Shown piece after piece: positions 49,847 to 59,401 of a stretch of 64,000 nt of DNA; within the stretch, counting starts at the first letter, position 1; every line of letters starts with the position of its first letter. A program made the position numbers and the translations under genes. Origin of the DNA: Mycolicibacterium sp. MU0050 (lineage in GTDB: Bacteria > Actinomycetota > Actinomycetes > Mycobacteriales > Mycobacteriaceae); NCBI RefSeq assembly GCF_963378085.1, contig NZ_OY726395.1, forward strand, positions 1,550,001 to 1,614,000, written 5' to 3'. The notes under the pieces were generated by a model. That model was given only the letters and a program-made list of their open reading frames with translations, was not told the DNA's origin and made no database searches.

Positions 49847-51156
49847 CCGCCGCTTCCGCACCGCTACCCGCCCGCGGGGCGCTCGGTCTGATGTTCGACC
49901 GGGTGTTCGGGACGTTGTTCTGGGGCAAGGTCCTCTCGGTTGTCGGGGTGTGGACACACGGCATCGTCGCCGCCATCGTCATGTACGAGGCGACGAAGTC
50001 GGCGCTGATGGTCGGTCTGGTCGGCGTGGTGCAGTTCGCCCCGCAGCTGATCCTGAGCCCGATCACCGGCAAGTGGGCCGACCTGGGTAACCCCGCCCGG
50101 CAGATCCTGCTCGGCCGGGTCTTCTGTGTGGCCGGTTCGGCGTCGATCGCGATCTGGTTCGCCATCACGCCCGAGTCGGCGGACAGCACCAGCGCCGCGA
50201 TGCCGATCCTGCTCGGCACGCTGCTGGTGGGGCTCGGGTTCGTGATCGGCGGGCCCGCGATGCAGTCCATCGTGCCCAGCCTGATTCGGCCCGGCGAACT
50301 GTCGACGGCGATGGCACTCAACAGTCTTCCGATGACCGCGGGCCGGGTGGCCGGTCCCGCCCTCGGCGCCTATCTGGCGGCGCACCTGGGTCCCTCGGCG
50401 GCGTTCACGTTCAGCGCCGCCCTGCACCTGATCTTCGCGATCTTCTTGATCCTCGTGCGGTTCCCGGCCCCGCCCGCACGGATCCCGGACGCCGACTACC
50501 GGGTGCGCGCCGCGTTGCGCTATGTCTGGCGCGATCGCCCGCTGCTGCTCGGCCTGATCGCCGTGGGCGCGGTCGGCTTCGCCGCGGATCCGTCGATCAC
50601 GCTCACCCCGGCGATGGCCGACCAACTCGGTGGCGGTGCACAGCTGGTCGGGACGCTGTCCGCGGCGTTCGGGATCGGCGCGGCGCTGAGCATGTTGGTG
50701 TTGGCCGTCATGCGGGGCCGGGTGCGTTCGGTCTGGGTGTCCTCGATCGGGTTGTTTCTGCTCGGCGCCGGCTGCGTTCTGCTGGCCGTGAGTTTTGTCA
50801 CTGCGGCGGCGCTAATCGGATTCGTGCTCGCGGGGGTGGGCTTCGGCGCAGCGATGACGGGACTGAGCACCGTGGTGCAGGAACGCGCTCCCGAGGACCT
50901 GCGCGGCCGGATCATGGCGCTGTGGCTGGTGGGCTTCCTGGGGTCCCGGCCGTTCGCCGCGGCGATCCTGGGCGGGGCGGCCGACGGACTCGGTGTGCAG
51001 GTGGCATTCCTGATTGCCGCGGCGTCGGTGCTGCTGGTCGCGATGCTGGCCCGGCCCGGCGCGCTCAGCGGCCCGCTGCCGACCCGCAACGACGAGAGCG
51101 GGCCGGTCGCGGCCCGAAACGACGAAATCGGGCCGCAAGCGGCCCGATCTCGGTGA
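49843..51156 (+). CDS. MFS transporter (EntS-like)
   Basis: 437-residue MFS protein with 12 helices. It shows the MFS_3/EntS pattern: WGKVLSVVGVWTHGIVAAIV, ITGKWADLGNPARQ in loop 2-3, and VPSLIRPGELSTAMALNSL. These proteins export siderophores, drugs or metabolites by proton antiport. It starts at a TTG overlapping the MarR stop (TTGA), a classic regulator-exporter pair. The C-terminus has a short repeat, GPLPTRNDES / GPVAARNDEI / GPQAARSR, and the DNA encoding its end forms a hairpin. Confidence 0.87.
   Translation: MTAASAPLPARGALGLMFDRVFGTLFWGKVLSVVGVWTHGIVAAIVMYEATKSALMVGLVGVVQFAPQLILSPITGKWADLGNPARQILLGRVFCVAGSASIAIWFAITPESADSTSAAMPILLGTLLVGLGFVIGGPAMQSIVPSLIRPGELSTAMALNSLPMTAGRVAGPALGAYLAAHLGPSAAFTFSAALHLIFAIFLILVRFPAPPARIPDADYRVRAALRYVWRDRPLLLGLIAVGAVGFAADPSITLTPAMADQLGGGAQLVGTLSAAFGIGAALSMLVLAVMRGRVRSVWVSSIGLFLLGAGCVLLAVSFVTAAALIGFVLAGVGFGAAMTGLSTVVQERAPEDLRGRIMALWLVGFLGSRPFAAAILGGAADGLGVQVAFLIAAASVLLVAMLARPGALSGPLPTRNDESGPVAARNDEIGPQAARSR
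51127..51148 (+). terminator. Hairpin at the 3' end of the MFS gene
   Basis: ATCGGGCCGC (51127-51136) and GCGGCCCGAT (51139-51148) form a perfect inverted repeat within the last ten codons of the MFS gene, eight bases before its stop. It may terminate transcription and separate this gene from the convergent tRNA-Lys. No T-run follows. Confidence 0.5.
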
Positions 51157-51160
51157 ATTG

Positions 51161-51233
<73 letters not shown>

Positions 51234-51397
51234 GTTTGGTGCGAGAGCGACAATAACAGGCGAAGGCGCGCTCCACGAAATCAGCTACCCCCGACCGGTA
51301 TGCTCGGGGTCGCGACGCCGTGGTCGCAGACGGGCATCGAAGCCCTTAGACTATTGCCAAGATTGGCGCAGGCCCCGTTTGTGAGGTGTACGTATTT

Positions 51398-52612
51398 ATG
51401 TGGCAGGTCCGTTCTGCGACCCGTCCGCACGGCTATCGATCCTGGTGGGCAGTGTTGTTGCTGCTGCCCGCTCTGGTGCTCAGCGCGTGTAGTGCCGGCT
51501 CCGAGACCGCTCCGTCGGAGCGCATCGCCGACAAGGGCACGCCGTTCGCCGATTTGCTGGTGCCCCGGGTCACCGCTTCCTTCGCCGACGGCGCGGTGGG
51601 CGTCCCGGTGGACAAGCCGGTGACCATCACCGCCTCGGCGGGCGTGCTGGACTCGGTGGTGATGACCAACGAGAGCGGCACCGTCGTCGAGGGCAAGCTC
51701 AGCTCTGACGGTCTGACCTGGGAGACCGCCGAGCCGCTCGGCTTCAACAAGACCTACACGGTCAACGCCCGTTCGTTGGGTCTCGGCGGTGTCACCACCC
51801 GGCAGTTGACCTTCGAGACGCACTCGCCGGACAACCAGACGATGCCCTACCTGATGCCCAACGACGGTCAGACCGTCGGCGTCGGGCAACCCGTCGCCAT
51901 CCGCTTCGACGAGAACATCCCGAACCGGGTGGCCGCCGAACGCGCCATCAAGGTGACCTCCGACCCGCCCGTCCAGGGTGCGTTCTACTGGCTGAACAAT
52001 CGCGAAGTCCGTTGGCGCCCAGCCGAATACTGGAAGCCGGGCACCACCGTCGAGGTCGAGGTCAACACCTACGGGGTGGATCTCGGCGACGGCCTGTTCG
52101 GGCAGGGGAACGCCAAGACGAAATTCACCATCGGCGACGAGGTCATCGCCACCGCCGACGACAACACCAAGACGCTGACCGTGCGGGTCAACGGCGAGGT
52201 GGTCAAGACCATGCCGATCTCGATGGGCAAGAACAGCACCCCGACGCCGAACGGCACCTACCTGGTCGGCGACCGGTACGAGCACCTGGTGATGGACTCG
52301 TCCACCTACGGGGTGCCGGTGAACTCGCCGAACGGGTACCGCACCGAGGTCGACTTCGCGACGCAGATGTCCTACAGCGGTATCTACGTGCACGGCGCGC
52401 CGTGGTCGGTCGGAAGTCAGGGCTACGACAACGTCAGCCACGGCTGCATCAACGTGAGCACCAGCAACGCGCAGTGGTTCTACAACAACACCAAGCGCGG
52501 CGACATCGTCGAGGTGGTCAACACCGTGGGGGACACGTTGCCGGGCACGGATGGCTTGGGCGACTGGAACATTCCGTGGAAGCAATGGCAGGCCGGTAAC
52601 TCCAGCGCCTGA
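51398..52612 (+). CDS. ldtB: L,D-transpeptidase 2, lipoprotein (LdtMt2/LppS)
   Basis: 404-residue cell-wall enzyme that makes 3-3 cross-links between diaminopimelate residues of peptidoglycan. A signal sequence ends at lipobox LVLSAC with Cys31. Two immunoglobulin-like domains follow (about 45-245), then the YkuD catalytic domain with YVHGAPWS and SHGCINVS, where Cys350 is the nucleophile. Segments such as [18 protein letters not shown] match M. tuberculosis Rv2518c closely. The ATG at 51398 was preferred over a GTG four codons upstream because of its GAGG spacing. The gene follows tRNA-Lys divergently. Because it resists most beta-lactams except carbapenems, this class matters for drug response. 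Confidence 0.96.
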   Translation: MWQVRSATRPHGYRSWWAVLLLLPALVLSACSAGSETAPSERIADKGTPFADLLVPRVTASFADGAVGVPVDKPVTITASAGVLDSVVMTNESGTVVEGKLSSDGLTWETAEPLGFNKTYTVNARSLGLGGVTTRQLTFETHSPDNQTMPYLMPNDGQTVGVGQPVAIRFDENIPNRVAAERAIKVTSDPPVQGAFYWLNNREVRWRPAEYWKPGTTVEVEVNTYGVDLGDGLFGQGNAKTKFTIGDEVIATADDNTKTLTVRVNGEVVKTMPISMGKNSTPTPNGTYLVGDRYEHLVMDSSTYGVPVNSPNGYRTEVDFATQMSYSGIYVHGAPWSVGSQGYDNVSHGCINVSTSNAQWFYNNTKRGDIVEVVNTVGDTLPGTDGLGDWNIPWKQWQAGNSSA

Positions 52613-52677
52613 TCGTGGGTCGGCCGGATTCGACATGGTCGGGTGCGGCCACGATCGGGTGTGGCAAGGTAGCTGCG

Positions 52678-53811
52678 ATGGGTCTTCGGGGTTTCAGCGC
52701 GCTTGCGGTATTCGTGTTGGCGGCCCTGCTGGGTCTTGCGCCGCCGGCTGCCGCCGCATCTGAGCCCGAGCCCGCGCCGGAACCGGTGCGAGTGGCCGTG
52801 CACACCCTCGAACCGTTCGTCATGGAAACCAGCGCCGGCGAGCTGACGGGTTTCAGCATCGATTTGTGGAACGAGATCGCCAAACGGCTGGACTGGACCA
52901 CCGAGTACCTCCAGACCGACGGCGTCGGGGGACAGCTGGCCGCCGTGGCCGATCGCCGCGCCGAGGTCGCCGTCGGCGCGATCTCCCTGACCGCCGACCG
53001 AGAACAGCATTTCGACTTCACCCAGCCCACTCTCGACGCCGGGCTGCAGATCATCGTGCCCGTGCACGACACCCGCCCGTCGGTGCCCGGCCTGGGCGGG
53101 TTCCTCGACCTGTTGTTCTCGCGCACCATGCTGATCTGGCTGAGCGCCGCTGTCGTCGTCAGTGTGGTTCCCGCACATGTCTTCTGGCTCATCGAACGCC
53201 GCAGCGCTGAACCGGTCGTGTCGCGGGCCTACTTCCCGGGTATCGTCCAGTCGTTCGGCTGGGGCATCGGCTCGCTGGTTGGCTCGACGACCACGCGGGC
53301 GACGAAGACCATCACCAAGGGGCTGGCGATCCTGTGGGGATTCGCGGCGATCGTGTTCGTGTCGTTCTATTCGGCCAACCTCAGCGCCACTCTGACGGTC
53401 GCCAAACTCGACGCGAAGATCACCGGCCCCGCGGATCTCTACGAGAAGTCCGTGGCGACGGTCGCAGACACCACGGCGGCGTTGTTCCTGCGCGACCTAG
53501 GGATCGCGGCGACCGAGACCCCCACCATCGAGGACTCGTATCACCTGTTGCGCGAAGAGGGTTATGACGCGGTGGTGTTCGACGCTCCCGTGCTGCGCTA
53601 CTACGTGGCCCACCGCGGTGAAGGTGTGGCCGTGACCGCGGGGCCGATCTTCCAGGAGGAGAGCCAGGGGTTTGTCGTCCATTTCGACAGCCCGCTGCGC
53701 AAACCGATCAATCAGACGCTGTTTCGGATGCGTGAAGACGGCACCTACAACCTGATCAAGGAGAAGTGGTTCGGCGACACGGTCGCCACCGCCGCCGAGA
53801 ATACGAACTGA
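52678..53811 (+). CDS. Glutamate-receptor-like ligand-gated ion channel
   Basis: 377-residue protein with the architecture of bacterial ionotropic glutamate receptors. It has a signal peptide (residues 1-28), solute-binding lobe 1 (about 38-145, with FDFTQPTLDAGLQI), then a channel insert: helix M1 near 148-170, a pore loop FGWGIGSLVGSTTT, and helix M2 ending SFYSANLSATLTV at 229-241, the counterpart of the receptor SYTANLAAF gate. Lobe 2 then runs to the C-terminus with DAVVFDAPVLRYYV. The potassium filter TVGYG is absent, so ion selectivity is unclear. The ATG follows AAGG. It could instead be annotated as a transporter substrate-binding protein. Confidence 0.82.
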   Translation: MGLRGFSALAVFVLAALLGLAPPAAAASEPEPAPEPVRVAVHTLEPFVMETSAGELTGFSIDLWNEIAKRLDWTTEYLQTDGVGGQLAAVADRRAEVAVGAISLTADREQHFDFTQPTLDAGLQIIVPVHDTRPSVPGLGGFLDLLFSRTMLIWLSAAVVVSVVPAHVFWLIERRSAEPVVSRAYFPGIVQSFGWGIGSLVGSTTTRATKTITKGLAILWGFAAIVFVSFYSANLSATLTVAKLDAKITGPADLYEKSVATVADTTAALFLRDLGIAATETPTIEDSYHLLREEGYDAVVFDAPVLRYYVAHRGEGVAVTAGPIFQEESQGFVVHFDSPLRKPINQTLFRMREDGTYNLIKEKWFGDTVATAAENTN

Positions 53812-53906
53812 GCCGCTTCCGTTGCGGGTCTGTGTTCTGGCGGGTGCATCGAATTTGCCGGCGCAGGTTACGCTGACGCTTGGCGTCTACGCAAGGAAAC
53901 ATGCAC

Positions 53907-54875
53907 ATGGTCAGAAAACTGTCCGACCCGGTGATTCTGGCCGAGCTGGAACCGATTGCCGAGCGCAATCTCAACCGGCACCTGTCGGTGACCACGGACT
54001 GGAACCCCCACGACTATGTGCCCTGGGAACGGGGGCGCGATTTCGCGGCGCTCGGCGGGCAGGACTGGGCCGGGCCGGACTCGCAGCTCAGCGCCCTTGC
54101 GCAGGCGGCGATGATCACCAACCTGCTCACCGAGGACAACCTGCCCTCCTATCACCGGCAGGCCGGCGCGTACTTCTCCATGGACGGCGCCTGGGGGACC
54201 TGGGTCGGGCGGTGGACGGCCGAGGAGAACCGGCACGGCATCGTCATCCGCGACTATCTGCTGGTCGCCCGCGGTGTCGATCCGGTGGTGCTCGAGCAGG
54301 CGCGCATGGAGCACGTGACCAACGGCTTCGGGCCCACCGCCGAGGAAGAGGAACAGCACCCGACCGACTTTCTGCTGTCGATCGCCTACGTCACGTTCCA
54401 GGAACTCGCCACCCGCGTCAGCCACCGCAACACCGGCAAGGTCTGCAACGACCCGGTCGCCGACCGCATGCTGCAGCGGGTCGCCGCCGACGAGAACCTG
54501 CACATGATGTTCTACCGGGACATGTGCGCCGCGGCGCTCGACCTCGCGCCCGATCAGGCCCTGGAGGCCGTCGCCAGCGTGGTGGAGAACTTCCGCATGC
54601 CCGGGCAGGGCATGCCCAACTTTCGACGGAACGGCGTCTTGATGGCCAAGCACGGCATCTACGACCCCCGCCAGCATCTCGACGAGGTCGTCCGGCCGGT
54701 GCTGCGCAAGTGGCGCATCTTCGACCGTGACGACTTCACCGCCCGCGGCGAACAACGCCGCGAACAGCTCGCCACCTTCCTGGAAGGCCTTCAGCGCCAG
54801 GTGATCAAGTTCGAGGAACAGCGCGACCGACTGCTGGCGCGCGAGGCCCAGCGCAGAGAGGCGCCGGCGGTCTGA
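53907..54875 (+). CDS. Acyl-[ACP] desaturase (DesA1/DesA2 family)
   Basis: 322-residue di-iron stearoyl-ACP-desaturase-fold protein. Iron ligands lie in TAEENRHGI (Glu107, His110) and ADENLHMMFYRD, and conserved stretches LTEDNLPSYHR, HRNTGKVCNDPVAD and HLDEVVRPVLRKWRIFDRD match mycobacterial DesA1/DesA2. It would insert a double bond in an acyl-ACP chain for membrane or mycolate lipids, using ferredoxin electrons. The ATG giving MVRKLSDPVILAELEP was chosen over two upstream starts since AAGGA is then nine bases away. DesA1 and DesA2 cannot be told apart here. It ends just before a cobalamin riboswitch. Confidence 0.9.
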   Translation: MVRKLSDPVILAELEPIAERNLNRHLSVTTDWNPHDYVPWERGRDFAALGGQDWAGPDSQLSALAQAAMITNLLTEDNLPSYHRQAGAYFSMDGAWGTWVGRWTAEENRHGIVIRDYLLVARGVDPVVLEQARMEHVTNGFGPTAEEEEQHPTDFLLSIAYVTFQELATRVSHRNTGKVCNDPVADRMLQRVAADENLHMMFYRDMCAAALDLAPDQALEAVASVVENFRMPGQGMPNFRRNGVLMAKHGIYDPRQHLDEVVRPVLRKWRIFDRDDFTARGEQRREQLATFLEGLQRQVIKFEEQRDRLLAREAQRREAPAV

Positions 54876-54909
54876 GCTGAGATGCTCTGCGGGGCGGGCC
54901 CGCCTGACA

Positions 54910-55066
54910 TGTCATAATCCACCGGTTAGGTGATGACGATGTAGGAAACCGGTGTGAATCCGGCGCGGTCCCGCCACTGTCATCGGGGAGCGAACCTCAA
55001 CTGCCACGGCGCAAGCTGGAAGGCGAGGCGAGCGGCGATCCGAGAGCCAGGACACTCGCGTCATTG
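54910..55066 (+). ncRNA. Cobalamin (B12) riboswitch
   Basis: The conserved core is clear: GTAGGAAACCGGTGTGAATC followed by CGGCGCGGTCCCGCCACTGT (54941-54980), and the B12-box-like GAGAGCCAGGACACTCGC at 55042-55059. It lies about 80 bases before the PPE start. Hairpins CGGGG/CCCCG (55079-55097) and AAGACAGTGTCTT between the aptamer and the ribosome site could be the expression platform. B12 binding is expected to turn the PPE gene off. Boundaries are approximate. Confidence 0.9.
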
Positions 55067-55142
55067 CATCCTGCTACCCGGGGCGGTGTACCCCGAGAAA
55101 GCCGTGTAAGACAGTGTCTTTCACAGCCTGGAGCGATCGTCG

Positions 55143-56819
55143 ATGACCGCCCCGATCTACCTGGCCGCCCCTCCGGAAGTCTGGTCCGGTCTGCTCTCGG
55201 CCGGGCCGGGGGCCGGCCCGTTGCTGGCCAGCGCGGGCGCCTGGACCGCCCTGAGCGCCGAGTACGCCGAGGTTGCCGCGGAGCTGACCGCGTTGCTGGG
55301 CAGCGTGAGCAGCGGCGCATGGGAGGGCCCCAGCGCCACAACCTATGTCGCGGCGCACGCGCCGTACCTCGCGTGGTTGGCGCAGCAGAGCGCCGACAGC
55401 GCGGTGCGCGCGGCCCAGCAGGAAACCGCCGCGGCGGCCTACACGACCGCCCTGGCCGGCATGCCGACCCTGGCGGAACTGGCCGCCAACCAGGCCACGC
55501 GGGCGGTTCTGGTGAGCACCAACTTCTTCGGCGTCAACACCATTCCGATCGCGGTCAACGAGGCCGACTACGCCCGGATGTGGGTGCAGGCCGCCACCGT
55601 GATGAGCGTCTACGACGGTGTCGCCACCACCACCCTGAGCAGCGCTCCGGAAATCGTTGCCGCACCGGAGATCCTGGCCGCACCCTCGATGGCCACCATG
55701 TCACAGGCCGCCGAGTCCGAGCCGCCGCCGGACAAGACCAACGACTACCTGGACTGGTTCGACCAGATCGGTTACACCGACTTCTATTACGAGGTCCTCG
55801 ATCCGCTGATCCAGGGGCTGAACAACAACCCCTTCATCGCCGATCTGTTCGCCGGCATCGATCCCTACCTGCCGTGGACCGGCAACCCGCTGAGCTTCTT
55901 CCACCCGTTCAATCTGGCTTTCGCACTGGGCTATCCGATGGACATCAGCCAGTACGTCGCCTACCTGTCGCAGACCGCCGGCTTTGTCCTGGCCGACATC
56001 GGCATCGCGTTCGCCTCCGGTAACCCCACGGCCATCGCCTACACCCTGCTGTTCGGGGCCGGGGCGATGTTCGTGGCCATCACCACCGACACCATCGCGT
56101 TGTTGAAGACGACGCTGCAGCAGGTGTTGCTGGTGGCGCTGCCGGTGTTGCTGCCGATCCTGGCCACGGTGGCCGCCGGTGCGCCGCTGGCCGCCGGCGG
56201 CATGCTGGGCGCGGCCGGCCTGGCGGTCGGGCTGCAGAACGCGCTGCCGGTGATCCCCATGGCACCGCCCCCGCCCACGCCCGTGGCCCTCGCGCTGGCC
56301 CCGACGCCCGCACCCGCGCCGGTTCCGTCGTCGGCCTCGGTGCCGGCGCCGTCACCGGCCCCGGCGGCCCCGGCCCCGCCCGCGCCCGGCCCACCGCCGC
56401 CGACCGCATCACCGCCGACCGTGGGGAACATGGATGCCTTCGGCTACCTCGTCGGTGGGCTGGCGGCGGGCGCCAAGCGGGGCGCGAGCAACCGCAGCCG
56501 CAACCGACGCCGGGCCCCGGAGGTCGAGGACGCCGACACCCCGGCCGCCGCACCCGCGGTCGAGGAGGAAAAGGAGCAGCAGAAGGCGCGCCGGCGCCGG
56601 GCTCAGACGCAGCAGTTGGGCCGCGGTCACGAGTACATGGACCTGGAACCGGACGCGACGCCGTCGGAGCGGGGCGCGGGCACGATGGGGTTGAGCGGGA
56701 CCGCGCCCCGAAAGTCGGCACCACCGCCGACCGGGTTGACCACCGTCGCCGCCGATGCCTTCGACGGCACCGTGACCACACCGATGCTGCCGGGCACCTG
56801 GGGCGACGCCCGGGACTGA
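55143..56819 (+). CDS. PPE family protein, PPE2-like
   Basis: 558-residue PPE protein. The Pro-Pro-Glu is at residues 10-12 ([10 protein letters not shown]) and the WxG turn is [10 protein letters not shown] near 60, within the 180-residue helical PPE domain that pairs with PE/EspG partners for type VII secretion. A hydrophobic stretch (about 295-345), a Pro/Ala-rich linker, and a basic patch [14 protein letters not shown] near 450 resembling the nuclear-targeting region of M. tuberculosis PPE2 follow. The C-terminus [20 protein letters not shown] also matches PPE2. The upstream B12 riboswitch is shared with PPE2, but here no cobalamin genes follow. No PE gene is adjacent. Confidence 0.88.
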   Translation: MTAPIYLAAPPEVWSGLLSAGPGAGPLLASAGAWTALSAEYAEVAAELTALLGSVSSGAWEGPSATTYVAAHAPYLAWLAQQSADSAVRAAQQETAAAAYTTALAGMPTLAELAANQATRAVLVSTNFFGVNTIPIAVNEADYARMWVQAATVMSVYDGVATTTLSSAPEIVAAPEILAAPSMATMSQAAESEPPPDKTNDYLDWFDQIGYTDFYYEVLDPLIQGLNNNPFIADLFAGIDPYLPWTGNPLSFFHPFNLAFALGYPMDISQYVAYLSQTAGFVLADIGIAFASGNPTAIAYTLLFGAGAMFVAITTDTIALLKTTLQQVLLVALPVLLPILATVAAGAPLAAGGMLGAAGLAVGLQNALPVIPMAPPPPTPVALALAPTPAPAPVPSSASVPAPSPAPAAPAPPAPGPPPPTASPPTVGNMDAFGYLVGGLAAGAKRGASNRSRNRRRAPEVEDADTPAAAPAVEEEKEQQKARRRRAQTQQLGRGHEYMDLEPDATPSERGAGTMGLSGTAPRKSAPPPTGLTTVAADAFDGTVTTPMLPGTWGDARD

Positions 56820-56871
56820 GTGGCCGCCCGCGCACGCGGGAAAGCGCGGGCACGGGGGAGACCCAACGAAA

Positions 56872-56910
56872 AACACCGCCGCCCCGGCAGATTGCCGGGG
56901 CGGCGGTGTT
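56872..56910. terminator. Strong intrinsic terminator between PPE and tRNA-His
   Basis: AACACCGCCGCCCCGGC and GCCGGGGCGGCGGTGTT form a perfect 17-bp stem with a five-base loop. On the minus strand the stem is followed by TTTTTCGTT, so it ends tRNA-His transcription 9 bases after the tRNA. On the plus strand CTCTT follows, so it probably also stops PPE transcripts. Confidence 0.88.
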
Positions 56911-56918
56911 CTCTTCGG

Positions 56919-56992
56919 GGTGGCTGACGGGACTCGAACCCGCGACCCCCAGGATCACAACCTGGTGCTCTACCAACTGAACTACAGCCACC
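56919..56992 (-). tRNA. tRNA-His (anticodon GUG)
   Basis: 74-nt minus-strand cloverleaf with the extra 5' G (G-1) of histidine tRNAs opposite C73. The acceptor is GTGGCTG/CAGCCAC, the D-arm AGTTCAGTTGGTAGAGC, the anticodon arm CCAGGTTGTGATCCTGG with GTG, and the T-arm GCGGGTTCGAGTCCCGT. CCA is not encoded. It lies downstream of orn on the same strand, as in M. tuberculosis. Confidence 0.97.
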
Positions 56993-57037
56993 ATTGCTGC
57001 CTGGCCGGGCGGACCCGCTTGCGCAGCGTGGTCGATC

Positions 57038-57673
57038 TTAGCCGGTCGAGTCCTCGACAGCCGAATCGGTTTGGCCCGGCGGCCCGAGTTCGGCCGCGAC
57101 GGCCGCGATGTCGCTGGTAGAAGGCCCGGGCTGCGGGACGAACGCGGTGCTGCGGTAGTACTTCAACTCGCGGATCGACTCGTGGATGTCCGCCAGCGCC
57201 CGGTGCGCCAGGCCCTTTTCCGGCTGACCGAAGTAGATCCGCGGATACCAGCGCCGGCACAGCTCCTTGATGGAGCTCACGTCGATCATCCGGTAGTGCA
57301 GGTAGTCGTCGAGGGCGGGCATGTCGCGGCTGATGAAGCCGCGGTCGGTGGCAATCGAGTTGCCGCACAACGGCGCCGTCTTGGCCTGTTTGACGTGCTG
57401 CTTGATGTGGTCGAGCACCATCTGCTCGGCGGTGGCCACGTCCACCGTGGAGGCCCGGACCTCGTTGATGAGCCCGGAGCGCGTGTGCATCTGGGTGACG
57501 ACGTCGATCATTCCGGTCAGCGCGGCCTCGTCGGTATGGATCACCACATCCAGACCGTCGCCGAGGATGTTGAGCTCGGCGTCGGTGACCAACACGGCAA
57601 TCTCGATGAGTCGGTCGGACTGCAGATTCAGCCCCGTCATCTCGCAATCGATCCACACCAATTCGTCACGCAC
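57038..57673 (-). CDS. orn: Oligoribonuclease
   Basis: 211-residue DEDDh 3'-5' exonuclease that degrades 2-5 nt RNAs and pGpG or pApA. Catalytic motifs are [10 protein letters not shown] (Asp and Glu), [11 protein letters not shown] (Asp), and [11 protein letters not shown] (His and Asp). [16 protein letters not shown] is the conserved Orn core. The start is uncertain: the GTG used gives VRDELVWID, while a TTG three codons upstream is better spaced from a GGGGGG tract. It is divergent from the HerA-like gene and is followed by tRNA-His, the same order as Rv2511. Confidence 0.95.
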   Translation of the reverse strand: MRDELVWIDCEMTGLNLQSDRLIEIAVLVTDAELNILGDGLDVVIHTDEAALTGMIDVVTQMHTRSGLINEVRASTVDVATAEQMVLDHIKQHVKQAKTAPLCGNSIATDRGFISRDMPALDDYLHYRMIDVSSIKELCRRWYPRIYFGQPEKGLAHRALADIHESIRELKYYRSTAFVPQPGPSTSDIAAVAAELGPPGQTDSAVEDSTG

Positions 57674-57803
57674 AGCGATCAACAGTAGGCCCCCCGCGTC
57701 GTTCACGTGTGATCCGTCCCCCGACAGCCCGTCGCAGGTGACGACCGGGCAAGTAATGTCGTGGGTTGCTGGACCCCGGACACTTGGCGAGAGGACTTCG
57801 GCT

Positions 57804-59384
57804 GTGAGCACGCAATCCACCGGGACTGGATCGGCGATGACCCCTGCCCAACACATTGCCGGCGGCTACGCGGTGGACGGGGCAGCGCTCGAGTTGGGCT
57901 CGGTGATCGTCGACGGCACCGTGGATCCCAAGGCCCGGGTGCGCATCCCGCTGGCGACCCTGAACCGGCACGGCCTGGTGGCCGGCGCCACCGGCACCGG
58001 CAAGACCAAGTCGCTGCAGGTGATGGCCGAGCAGTTGTCGGCTGCGGGCGTCCCGGTGCTGATGGCCGACGTCAAGGGCGACCTGTCGGGCCTGTCGAAG
58101 CCGGGCGAACCGGGGGAGCGGGTCACCCAGCGCGCCACCGACACCGCCGACGACTGGACGCCGACCGGGTTCCCGGTCGAGTTCCTGTCGCTGGGCACCT
58201 CCGGAATCGGGGTGCCGATCCGCGCCACCATCACCAGCTTCGGGCCGATTCTGCTGTCAAAGGTGCTGGACCTCAACCAGACCCAGGAATCCACATTGGG
58301 TCTGATCTTCCACTGGGCGGACCAGAAGGGTCTGCCGCTGCTGGACCTCAAGGATCTGCGCGCGGTCATCCAGTACCTGATCAGCGACGAGGGCAAGGCC
58401 GAGCGCAAGGCCCTGGGCGCGGTGTCGACCACCACCGCCGGGGTGATCCTGCGCGCGCTGGTCAACCTGGAGGCCGAGGGGGCCGACACATTCTTCGGCG
58501 AGCCTGAACTGGATCCCGCGGACCTGATGCGCGTCGACGCCCAGGGCCGCGGCATCATCACGCTGCTGGAGCTCGGCAACCAGGCCACCCGACCGGTGAT
58601 GTTCTCCACCTTCCTGATGTGGGTGCTGGCCGACCTGTTCACCTTCCTGCCGGAGGTCGGCGACATCGACAAACCCAAGCTGGTGTTCGTCTTCGACGAG
58701 GCGCACCTGCTGTTCTCCGACGCGTCCAAGGCGTTCCTCGAGCAGGTCGAGCAGACCGTCAAGCTCATCCGCTCGAAGGGCGTCGGCGTGTTCTTCTGCA
58801 CGCAGCTGCCCACCGACATCCCCAACGCGGTGCTGTCCCAGCTGGGCGCGCGCGTGCAGCATGCGTTGCGCGCCTTCACCCCCGACGACCAGAAGGCGCT
58901 GTCGAAGACGGTGCGCACCTACCCCAAGACCGAGGTGTACGACCTCGAGGAGGCCCTGAAGTCGCTGGGGACGGGCGAGGCGATCGTCACGGTGCTCTCC
59001 GAGAAGGGCGCGCCGACGCCGGTGGCCTGGACCATGATGCGCGCGCCGCGGTCGCTGATGGACACCATCGGCAACGACGCCATCGCCGCGGCCGCCCGCG
59101 CCAGCACGCTGCAGGCCGAATACGGCCAGACCGTGGACCGGGACTCGGCCTACGAGCGGCTGATGGCCAGCATCGCCCCGCCCGCCCAGGACGAGCTGCC
59201 GCCGGTGCCCACCGGGATCGAGATCCCGCCGATGCCCGCGCCGGCCGCCCCACCCGAGCCCGGGTTCTTCGAGAAGATGATGGACAGCCCGGCCTTCAAG
59301 AGCGCCATGCGGTCCGCGGGCACCGTGATCGGCCGCGAGATCACCCGCAGCATCTTCGGCACCGGACGTCGCCGCCGCCGGTAG
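57804..59384 (+). CDS. HerA-like/DUF853 ATPase (Rv2510c-like)
   Basis: 526-residue P-loop ATPase. Walker [11 protein letters not shown] is at residues 61-70 and Walker [13 protein letters not shown] near 290, followed by [19 protein letters not shown], typical of HerA/VirB4-like motors of the DUF853 family. The C-terminal tail has a Pro/Ala linker and a basic end ([12 protein letters not shown]). The biological role is not established; DNA pumping or protein-complex remodelling is a family guess. The GTG start follows AGAGGA. It is divergent from orn, as Rv2510c is in M. tuberculosis. Confidence 0.87.
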   Translation: MSTQSTGTGSAMTPAQHIAGGYAVDGAALELGSVIVDGTVDPKARVRIPLATLNRHGLVAGATGTGKTKSLQVMAEQLSAAGVPVLMADVKGDLSGLSKPGEPGERVTQRATDTADDWTPTGFPVEFLSLGTSGIGVPIRATITSFGPILLSKVLDLNQTQESTLGLIFHWADQKGLPLLDLKDLRAVIQYLISDEGKAERKALGAVSTTTAGVILRALVNLEAEGADTFFGEPELDPADLMRVDAQGRGIITLLELGNQATRPVMFSTFLMWVLADLFTFLPEVGDIDKPKLVFVFDEAHLLFSDASKAFLEQVEQTVKLIRSKGVGVFFCTQLPTDIPNAVLSQLGARVQHALRAFTPDDQKALSKTVRTYPKTEVYDLEEALKSLGTGEAIVTVLSEKGAPTPVAWTMMRAPRSLMDTIGNDAIAAAARASTLQAEYGQTVDRDSAYERLMASIAPPAQDELPPVPTGIEIPPMPAPAAPPEPGFFEKMMDSPAFKSAMRSAGTVIGREITRSIFGTGRRRRR

Positions 59385-59401
59385 GGCGCGGTCGGCCGTC
59401 G

